This document shows positions 1 to 5,459 of a stretch of DNA of 6,573 bases, piece by piece (position 1 is the stretch's first letter; each line of letters starts with the position of its first letter). The stretch covers positions 1 through 6,573 of the forward strand of contig CAYVDH010000189.1 in the NCBI GenBank assembly GCA_964450355.1. The letters are read 5' to 3'. The DNA is from CAYVDH01 sp964450355 (GTDB lineage: Bacteria > Bacteroidota > Bacteroidia > NS11-12g > UBA955). Under the pieces are notes generated by a model. It had not been told where the DNA came from. It ran no database searches and worked only from the letters and a program-made list of their open reading frames with translations. The translations under genes were made by a program, and so were the position numbers.

Positions 1-546
1 AATCAAACTGATTTGACATTATCACAATATCGGGAACAGACAAACAAATGTAAAGACCTGTTTGTAAAAAAAAACAAAGATTATGGGACTGCATGGCGAA
101 TTTTAAGACCAAGTAGTATCACTGATCAGATATTGATTAAGGCATTAAGAATTAGGAGTATAGAAGAAAAAGGAGTAAATAAAGTTGGAGAAAGCATTGA
201 AGATGAATTCATAGGAATATATAATTATTGCATCATCGGATTAATTCAATTACAATATTGGGACACTGATAAACAATTTTCTGAGCAAGAAACCGTTGAA
301 TTGTATGTTGAGCAATTGAATGCTACAGAACAATTGATGTTACAAAAAAATCACGATTATGGAGAAGCTTGGAGGGAAATGAGAGTAAGTAGTTTTACAG
401 ATTTAATCTTAATGAAATTAAATAGGACCAAACAAATAGAGGACAATTCAGGTGTAACATTGGTAAGCGAAGGTATTGATGCCAATTACCGCGATATGAT
501 GAATTATTCTATATTTGCATTAATCACAATCAATCAAAATAAATAA
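1..546 (+). CDS. DUF1599 (Nmad1) domain protein with two tandem repeats, 5' end cut by window edge
   Basis: Small soluble protein made of two copies of the DUF1599 domain, also called nucleotide modification associated domain 1. Counting from the TTG at 13, the first copy covers about residues 18-80 and begins KNKDYGTAWR, and the second covers about 110-172 and begins KNHDYGEAWR. Each continues with a conserved SS-x-TD-x-I-L-x-K helix and ends in a hydrophobic NY-x(2)-I/F helix. There is no signal peptide or membrane segment, so it should be cytoplasmic. The biochemical function is not established; the domain name comes from genome-context links to nucleotide modification. The frame stays open to base 1, and the visible TTG is probably not the real start: relatives, from memory, have a short N-terminal stretch of this kind led by ATG, so only a few codons are likely missing. 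It ends 2 bases before the DoxX-like gene, which suggests co-transcription. The family call is firm, the role unknown. Confidence 0.88.
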   Translation, partial: NQTDLTLSQYREQTNKCKDLFVKKNKDYGTAWRILRPSSITDQILIKALRIRSIEEKGVNKVGESIEDEFIGIYNYCIIGLIQLQYWDTDKQFSEQETVELYVEQLNATEQLMLQKNHDYGEAWREMRVSSFTDLILMKLNRTKQIEDNSGVTLVSEGIDANYRDMMNYSIFALITINQNK

Positions 547-548
547 AA

Positions 549-2288
549 ATGAAAGTATTAACAACCATAGTAAGAATTTTAGTAGGAGGATTATTTATTT
601 TTTCTGGTTTAGTTAAAAGCAACGACCCTAAGGGCACCGCTATAAAACTAGATCAATATTTTGACGTGTTTTCTAATGATTTTAAGAAAAAACAAGATTC
701 ATTAGTTGTTACATTATCCAATGATACTACTCAATTTTTAAAATTCAGTGAAGAAATAAATCCATCCGATAGTTTTACAGATTTAAACATCAATCAGTCA
801 TCATCATATATAGTAGTAGAAACTTTTGAAGCATTGTACGATGGTGAAATGTACGAATTCGAAGATTCAGTAAACACTGCAGATTTATTTGTACTCTTAA
901 ACAATAATCAATTATTAAAGCAAGCGTTTAGATTGGGTGATACCATTAAAAACAAACTAAAACTGTCTGTCAAATCTGATAAAGGGGTTTTACTCAAAGA
1001 AATAGAATTGGATATAAACAATAACAATAAAATTGAAAAAGAAGTTAAAGTTGAAAGTTTTAAAGTTGTAAAAAAAGAATCTTTTCTAGTTGATTTTTTC
1101 TTAGGCATGAAAAAATATTCATTGTTTTTATCCATGTTCATGGTCATTTTAGAAGTAGTTTTAGGTTTTGCCATTTTAATTGGGTGGAAACCTATTTTTA
1201 CATTATGGACAACTTTATTAATGATTTTGTTTTTTACTTTCTTAACTGGATATACTTACTTTACAGGATACTGTGCTAATTCTTTGTTTTTATTGTTAGG
1301 CTTATTATTCATGTTACTGTTAGTAATATCAGCCTTTAATTACGAAAAAAAATGGGGCAGAAGATTGGCAATAGGGACTTTAGTTGGAATTTTGATTTAT
1401 ATATTTCTTTCTAAATATACAAATATCTTTTTTGAGTGTGAATTCACTAAAAGTAAGATGAAAGTTAGTGATTGTGGTTGTTTTGGTGATTTTATTAAAC
1501 TACAACCTTATGTTTCATTTTGGAAAGACATTGTATTATTGGTGTTAATATTGTTTTTAATAATTAGAAGAAAGAAACTAGTAGCATTGTTTTCAAACAT
1601 ATTCAGTTGGAATGCCATGATAGTTGTTACTATTTCATCTTTTCTTTTTGCTTATTTATGTAATAGATATTTGCCAGTTTGGGATTTTCTTCCATACAAA
1701 GTTGGATTTAACTTAAATGAAAAAATGCAATTACCAAAAGGGGAATCAGCAACATCAATAGTCATTTCAAAATACATATATGAGAAAGACGGTAAGATTA
1801 AAATATTTGATAAAAGCAATTTAAAAGAATTAGATTCTTCATGGAAATTTATAGATAGAAATGATTCCATCATTAAAGAAGCATGGAAATCCCTGTATCA
1901 AGATTTTGATTTTCCTAAACGTGATGATAATTCAGATAACATCAAAGACTCCATTTTAAAAAGCAATAAACCAATTGTATTAATCATTGCTAATACTTTA
2001 GAAAAAGCCAATCCTAAATCGTGGTTGCCAATTAAACAATTAATAAATGACAGCAAACAGAAAGGATACTTAGTATATGCTGTAACTTCATCATCACTCA
2101 TTGATGCAGATGCATTATCAAATGAATACCAATTGCCAATTAAATTCAGTAATGCTGATAATACCTTATTAAAAACAATGATGAGGTCAGAGCCTGGTGT
2201 CATTTTCTTTTATAAAGCTACTGTAATGGATAAATGGAGCTCTAGGTCGATGCCTGATTTAAAAGAATTAGAAAAATTACTAAAGTAA
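549..2288 (+). CDS. DoxX/BT_3928-family inner-membrane protein with an extra periplasmic domain
   Basis: Polytopic membrane protein of 579 residues. Residues 4-22 form the first helix and carry the DoxX-type sequence VGGLFIFSGLVKSNDPKG. Six more hydrophobic segments lie near 189-211, 216-236, 244-262, 272-289, 325-341 and 355-372. The family hallmark SDCGCFGD is at 307-314 (C309, C311). Residues 373-579 form a soluble, probably thioredoxin-like domain with strand IVLIIA at 476-481 and the end motif RSEPGVIFFYKATVMDKW, but it contains no cysteine. Basic loops at 266-272 (KKWGRR) and 340-343 (RRKK) support a cytoplasmic N-terminus and place both the C-terminal domain and the CxC motif in the periplasm. 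Relatives as I recall them are about 350-400 residues; the excess here is mainly residues 43-186, a hydrophilic, probably beta-rich periplasmic insertion. A role in envelope redox chemistry is only suggested by the CxC motif, which resembles that of MauE-type proteins. The substrate is unknown. Confidence 0.85.
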   Translation: MKVLTTIVRILVGGLFIFSGLVKSNDPKGTAIKLDQYFDVFSNDFKKKQDSLVVTLSNDTTQFLKFSEEINPSDSFTDLNINQSSSYIVVETFEALYDGEMYEFEDSVNTADLFVLLNNNQLLKQAFRLGDTIKNKLKLSVKSDKGVLLKEIELDINNNNKIEKEVKVESFKVVKKESFLVDFFLGMKKYSLFLSMFMVILEVVLGFAILIGWKPIFTLWTTLLMILFFTFLTGYTYFTGYCANSLFLLLGLLFMLLLVISAFNYEKKWGRRLAIGTLVGILIYIFLSKYTNIFFECEFTKSKMKVSDCGCFGDFIKLQPYVSFWKDIVLLVLILFLIIRRKKLVALFSNIFSWNAMIVVTISSFLFAYLCNRYLPVWDFLPYKVGFNLNEKMQLPKGESATSIVISKYIYEKDGKIKIFDKSNLKELDSSWKFIDRNDSIIKEAWKSLYQDFDFPKRDDNSDNIKDSILKSNKPIVLIIANTLEKANPKSWLPIKQLINDSKQKGYLVYAVTSSSLIDADALSNEYQLPIKFSNADNTLLKTMMRSEPGVIFFYKATVMDKWSSRSMPDLKELEKLLK

Positions 2289-2301
2289 TTCTATTAAAGG
2301 C

Positions 2302-2832
2302 ATGAAATTGTTCATTATTGGAATGCCTGGAAGTGGAAAATCATATTTTGGCAAAAAAATGTCAAAAACACTTCATTTGAAATTTGTAGATTTAGATGAA
2401 GCCATAGAAAAAGAAACTGGGAAAAAAATTAAAGACATCATTTCAAAAGAGGGAGAAGATAATTTTAGGAAAATTGAAAAAGAGGTGTTAAGGAGTTTTG
2501 ACCATTCAAATCAAATATTAATCTCATGCGGAGGTGGAACTCCTATTTATCATGACAACATAAAATGGATGAAAAACAATGGTGTTGTTATCTGGTTAAA
2601 TACCAATTTAGATAAAATTTCAGAGAGAATTGGTAAAAATTTAACACGCAGACCCATGTTTTTAGGTCTAAATCAACAAGAAATGGAATTAAAAATTCGA
2701 GATTTATACGAAAAAAGAAGAAAAATATACCAACAAGCTGATATCATTGTTGAAAGTGGAAAGGGTGGAAGCGTGTTATTAAGCGCTGTAATACAGCAAG
2801 TTATGGAGCACTCCCGAAGATTCAAATCCTAA
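2302..2832 (+). CDS. aroK: Shikimate kinase
   Basis: Cytoplasmic P-loop kinase that phosphorylates shikimate at the 3-hydroxyl with ATP, the fifth step of the chorismate pathway to aromatic amino acids. Walker A is GMPGSGKS at residues 7-14. VDLD at 29-32 supplies the Mg-associated D30 and shikimate-binding D32. The segment EGEDNFRKIE contains substrate-binding R56, and the glycine triad CGGGT is at 76-80. The LID segment has R116-R117 in LTRRPM. The adenine/substrate region LYEKRRKIYQQAD contains the conserved arginine R139. The length of 176 residues is normal for a single-domain enzyme and no expected residue is missing. The ATG is 13 bases after the DoxX-like stop, and the glycine loop follows at once, so the start is secure. 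It is the last gene of the tight cluster. I see no terminator before the HU promoter, so some transcription may continue into the HU gene. Confidence 0.96.
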   Translation: MKLFIIGMPGSGKSYFGKKMSKTLHLKFVDLDEAIEKETGKKIKDIISKEGEDNFRKIEKEVLRSFDHSNQILISCGGGTPIYHDNIKWMKNNGVVIWLNTNLDKISERIGKNLTRRPMFLGLNQQEMELKIRDLYEKRRKIYQQADIIVESGKGGSVLLSAVIQQVMEHSRRFKS

Positions 2833-2880
2833 ATGTGTATTGTTTGTTAATATTTTGCTTCAAAAAAACTTTGAAAGCCC

Positions 2881-2910
2881 TTGATTTTACTAAACAAACT
2901 AATACTTTTG
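2881..2910 (+). promoter_or_regulatory. Bacteroidota-type promoter for the HU gene
   Basis: TTG at 2881-2883 and TACTTTTG at 2903-2910 are separated by exactly 19 bases. This matches the Bacteroidota sigma-ABfr consensus, a -33 TTG and a -7 TAnnTTTG. Transcription would start near 2913-2917, about 42-46 bases before the HU ATG. The promoter lies in the 126-base gap after aroK, the longest gap in the window, which fits an independently and strongly transcribed nucleoid protein gene. It was found by eye, with no transcript data. Confidence 0.72.
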
Positions 2911-2958
2911 AATTCAAATTTATAACAATTTAAAATCAAATTAATTATTTAAAAAATT
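2911..2958 (+). promoter_or_regulatory. G-free AT-rich leader of the HU gene
   Basis: The 48 bases between the -7 element and the HU start codon contain no G at all and end in AAAAAATT directly before ATG. There is therefore no Shine-Dalgarno sequence and hardly any stable structure is possible. Bacteroidota commonly initiate translation on A-rich unstructured leaders rather than by Shine-Dalgarno pairing, so this reads as a leader that keeps the start site open. That functional reading is inference; the base composition is directly visible. Confidence 0.5.
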
Positions 2959-3231
2959 ATGAACAAATCAGATTTAATCAGCAAAATGGCAGGTGATGCC
3001 GGTGTAACAAAAGCTCAAGCAACTGCAGCTTTAAACTCATTTATCGGAGCTACTACTACAGCTTTGAAAAAAGGTGACAAATTAATTTTAGTAGGATTCG
3101 GTACTTTTTCAGTAGCTAAAAGAGCTGCTAGAACTGGAAGAAACCCAAGAACAGGTAAAGAAATTAAAATCGCTGCTAAAAAAGTAGTTAGATTCAAAGC
3201 AGGTTCTGACCTTTCTACAAAAGTAAAATAA
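2959..3231 (+). CDS. HU-family DNA-binding protein
   Basis: Nucleoid-associated protein of 90 residues, the standard size for HU, which works as a dimer that bends and compacts DNA. The N-terminal helices start MNKSDLISKMAGDAGVTK. The family signature is present as GFGTFSVAKRAARTGRNPRTG at residues 46-66, and P63 is the proline at the tip of the DNA-inserting beta arm. The arm is rich in arginine and lysine and the C-terminus ends in KVK. The even A/G/S surface and the lack of lineage-specific extensions favour HU over IHF, although sequence alone does not fully separate the two. The gene sits alone between its own promoter and a strong terminator. Its codons look more uniform and more GCT/AGA/AAA-biased than the neighbours, in keeping with high expression. 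Confidence 0.96.
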   Translation: MNKSDLISKMAGDAGVTKAQATAALNSFIGATTTALKKGDKLILVGFGTFSVAKRAARTGRNPRTGKEIKIAAKKVVRFKAGSDLSTKVK

Positions 3232-3251
3232 TTAAATTTTTTACTTTAATT

Positions 3252-3286
3252 AAAACCCTTTGTGTAATTTCGCAAAGGGTTTTTTT
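3252..3286 (+). terminator. Intrinsic terminator after the HU gene
   Basis: An inverted repeat pairs AAAACCCTTTG at 3252-3262 with CAAAGGGTTTT at 3273-3283. Inner T-G and G-C pairs can shorten the loop to six bases. A run of seven T follows the GGG at 3280-3286. It lies 20 bases after the HU stop codon. The T-run touches the ATG of the following aminotransferase gene at 3287, so this hairpin is also the only sequence directly in front of that start. Confidence 0.9.
3265..3272 (+). promoter_or_regulatory. Possible -7 element inside the terminator loop
   Basis: TAATTTCG matches TAnnTTTG at five of the six fixed positions and lies in and beside the loop of the HU terminator. Initiation from it would start near 3276-3280 and give a leader of only about 10 bases before the aminotransferase ATG at 3287. 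No TTG lies at the expected -33 position; that spot is in a T-rich stretch. This is a weak candidate, listed because the aminotransferase gene has no other visible promoter. Confidence 0.2.
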
Positions 3287-4492
3287 ATGTCTGATTTTTC
3301 AAATTTAAATCGCTGGTTTTTTCAACATGTCGCACAAACATCGTCTCAGCCATTGGCAATTGAGATTGATAAAGCCCAAGGGATGTATTTGTATTCTTCA
3401 AATAAAACATACATAGATTGTATCTCTGGTATTGCAGTTAGCAACCTTGGTCATGCTAACCCTATCATCAACGAAGCCATCATCAATCAATTAAATAAAC
3501 ACACACATTTGATGGTTTATGGCGAAATTATTCAATCTCCCCAAGTGCAATTAGCTCATAAATTAGCTCAGCATTTACCAAGTAATTTAAGCCAAACTTA
3601 TTTTGTAAACAGTGGAAGCGAGGCCATAGAAGGCGCTATGAAACTAGCTAAAAGATACACAGGAAGACATCGATTTATTGCACAAAAAAACGCATACCAC
3701 GGTAGCACCCACGGAGCTCTTAGTTTAATGAGTGATTCTTATTTTTCTAATGCATTTACCCCGTTAATTAATGGAATAGATTTTATAAACCAAAACGAAA
3801 TAAATGAAATAGACAAGTTAATCACCAACGAAACTGCTGCTGTATTTATTGAACCTATCATGGGCGAAGTTGGCTATTTGCCTTGCAATTTAGAGTATTT
3901 AAAAGCCGTCAGAAACAGGTGCAATGAAACTGGAGCATTGCTAATCTTTGACGAAATCCAATCTGGATATGGTCGTACTGGAAAACTGTTTGCTTTTCAA
4001 CACGATGAAATAATTCCAGATGTGTTAATTGTTGCTAAAGCATTTGGAGCAGGCTTGCCTCTTGGAGCTTTCATTTCTTCACCTTCCATTATGTCTTGTT
4101 TGATTGATAACCCTGTGCTTGGTCACATTACAACTTATGGGGGGAATCCAGTATGTTGTGCAGCTTCTTTATCAGCATTGAATTACATTGTTGAATCAGG
4201 AATTTTAAACACCATATCCATCAAAGAAACTGCTTTTAAAAACCATTTAAAACATCCTTTGATAAAATCCATTACTGGTAAAGGTTTGATGCTGGCAATT
4301 GAATTTGAAGACCCTGTTTTTTGTAGAAAAGTAATAGATCTTTGCGTTGAAAAAGGATTGCTCATTGATTGGTTTTTGTACAATGAAAGCAAAATACGAC
4401 TTTGCCCACCATTAATCATTCATGAAGATGAAATTAAAAAAATATGTGGTATAATAATTGAATCAATTCATGATATAGATGCAACCTTTTAA
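3287..4492 (+). CDS. Class III PLP-dependent aminotransferase (acetylornithine/ornithine/GABA aminotransferase superfamily)
   Basis: Cytoplasmic fold-type I aminotransferase of 401 residues. Visible motifs are NSGSEA at 109-114 region (phosphate-binding loop), YHGST at 137-141 (ring stacking), EPI at 189-191, FDEIQSGYGRTG at 221-232 with D222 contacting the PLP nitrogen, the Schiff-base lysine K251 in VAKAFGAGLPLGAF, TTYGGNP at 282-288 and a probable substrate-carboxylate arginine R371 in KIRLCPP. All catalytic positions are intact. Close relatives in Bacteroidota are usually labelled only 'aspartate aminotransferase family protein'. The amino donor is not evident, and no arginine-biosynthesis gene is nearby to support argD. 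I chose ATG 3287 over an in-frame TTG at 3260 because the TTG lies in the terminator stem and relatives begin near the FFQHVAQTS segment. The ATG directly follows the terminator T-run. The next gene starts 28 bases downstream and may share the transcript. Confidence 0.9.
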   Translation: MSDFSNLNRWFFQHVAQTSSQPLAIEIDKAQGMYLYSSNKTYIDCISGIAVSNLGHANPIINEAIINQLNKHTHLMVYGEIIQSPQVQLAHKLAQHLPSNLSQTYFVNSGSEAIEGAMKLAKRYTGRHRFIAQKNAYHGSTHGALSLMSDSYFSNAFTPLINGIDFINQNEINEIDKLITNETAAVFIEPIMGEVGYLPCNLEYLKAVRNRCNETGALLIFDEIQSGYGRTGKLFAFQHDEIIPDVLIVAKAFGAGLPLGAFISSPSIMSCLIDNPVLGHITTYGGNPVCCAASLSALNYIVESGILNTISIKETAFKNHLKHPLIKSITGKGLMLAIEFEDPVFCRKVIDLCVEKGLLIDWFLYNESKIRLCPPLIIHEDEIKKICGIIIESIHDIDATF

Positions 4493-4520
4493 TTAAACCT
4501 AAGTCAAAACAATACAATTT

Positions 4521-5396
4521 ATGAAATACAAACAGTTAATTTTTACAACAGCCATAGGAATGGCATTGACTATTTCTCTTCAATCATGTAGAAAAGAAGC
4601 CAAAGAAACACTTGAAACAATAGTATCTGCTGAAGACAATTCAACAGCTGAAAATGAAATGACATCCATGTTTGATGTTGCTGATGATTTTTCGAGTAAC
4701 GACAGCAGAGTAAGAAGTGGAAACACCATTTTACCAAATGGTGCCATTGTTAATTTTACTGACAGTTCATTTACAGATGGTGATGGAATAGAATGTACCA
4801 TTGATTTCGGGCCACTAAAAACCTCAGCTCCTAAGGGTGTTTTATGTAAAGACGGAAGATACAGAGCTGGTGTTTTGCATTTAAAAATGAATAAACGATA
4901 CATGCTAGACAGCGCAGAAATTCAAGTTTATGCAAATGAAAGTGATAATTATTACGGAGGCAGCGATGGCATGAACATGACTAAAATAAGCGGAAACATT
5001 ACCATTTTAAAAATCACTTCTGGTTTATTGAAAATATCTGTTACCAATGCTAAAGCTATAAACGACAAAGGAACAGTTACATGGCAAAGTGAAAGAGTAA
5101 TAACTAAAACAGTTGATAATGGTCCTGGATTGCTTGGTGATGAATTCACCGTTACAGGTGCTGCAAGCGGTGTAAACAGAAACGGTGAAAATTTCACTAT
5201 TACAATAGATCAAGCATTAGAGAAAAAAATTGAACTTGGATGTGCTAGAACTTTCATAGCTGGTAAAATAACTTTGACCAACACAAGCACAAATAAAACC
5301 ATTAAAATTGACTACGATCCATACAATAATAAAGCATGTGATTTAGTAGCTAAGGCTACCATCAACAGCAAAGAATACTACTATACAGTAAGATAA
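4521..5396 (+). CDS. Uncharacterised Bacteroidota lipoprotein
   Basis: Predicted secreted lipoprotein of 291 residues. The N-terminus has basic residues (MKYKQ), a hydrophobic stretch at 6-20 and a lipobox LQSC at 20-23, so C23 should be lipidated. A linker rich in D, E, S and N follows (about 24-66). The rest is probably beta-rich, with alternating polar and hydrophobic strands such as GNITILKI and EFTVTGAASGVNRNGENFTITI. Four cysteines lie in the mature domain at 92, 109, 241 and 273 and could form two disulfides. The pieces IDFGPLK, CKDGRYRAG, TVTWQSERV and TGAASGVNRNG resemble a widespread but unnamed lipoprotein group I recall from Bacteroidota. No enzyme motif is visible. The start is fixed by the signal peptide. 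It follows the aminotransferase by 28 bases and ends before a strong terminator. Function unknown. Confidence 0.85.
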   Translation: MKYKQLIFTTAIGMALTISLQSCRKEAKETLETIVSAEDNSTAENEMTSMFDVADDFSSNDSRVRSGNTILPNGAIVNFTDSSFTDGDGIECTIDFGPLKTSAPKGVLCKDGRYRAGVLHLKMNKRYMLDSAEIQVYANESDNYYGGSDGMNMTKISGNITILKITSGLLKISVTNAKAINDKGTVTWQSERVITKTVDNGPGLLGDEFTVTGAASGVNRNGENFTITIDQALEKKIELGCARTFIAGKITLTNTSTNKTIKIDYDPYNNKACDLVAKATINSKEYYYTVR

Positions 5397-5419
5397 TCAA
5401 CATATTGTAAATTTATTTT

Positions 5420-5458
5420 AAAAAGGGTTCGAAAATGCAGATATTCGAACCCTTTTTT
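5420..5458 (+). terminator. Intrinsic terminator after the lipoprotein gene
   Basis: A perfect 14-base-pair stem joins 5420-5433 (AAAAAGGGTTCGAA in reading order) to 5444-5457, with a ten-base loop at 5434-5443 and a T-run at 5453-5458. It begins 24 bases after the lipoprotein stop. The start codon of the serine hydrolase gene begins at 5460, one base after the T-run, the same arrangement as at the HU terminator. The A-run on the left side would also give a T-run on the opposite strand, so it could act in both directions, but no gene on the - strand needs it here. Confidence 0.88.
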
Positions 5459-5459
5459 A

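Noticed and set aside
908..2203. Open frames on the - strand inside the DoxX-like gene
   Set aside because: They lack recognisable domains or start signals and their length is explained by the AT-rich codon use of the firmly identified gene on the + strand.
2859..2875. Small inverted repeat TTCAAA / TTTGAA after aroK as a terminator
   Set aside because: The stem is only six A/T-rich pairs and no T-run follows, so it should not end transcription.
2833..2958. Small RNA or small protein gene in the 126-base gap before the HU gene
   Set aside because: The gap is accounted for by a promoter and leader; there is no structured GC-rich segment, no open frame of note and no terminator within it.
3260..3286. 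TTG at 3260 as an earlier start of the aminotransferase, adding nine residues
   Set aside because: It lies inside the left arm of the HU terminator, the added residues do not fit the family N-terminus, and an ATG at 3287 gives the expected MSDFSNLNRWFFQHV start.
4580..5213. Open frames on the - strand opposite the lipoprotein gene
   Set aside because: The + strand gene has a signal peptide and lipobox, while the opposite frames overlap each other and show no family resemblance.
5397..5459. Own promoter for the serine hydrolase between the lipoprotein stop and ATG 5460
   Set aside because: TAAATTTA at 5408-5415 resembles a -7 box with one mismatch, but no TTG lies about 19 bases upstream and the strong hairpin stands between it and the gene.
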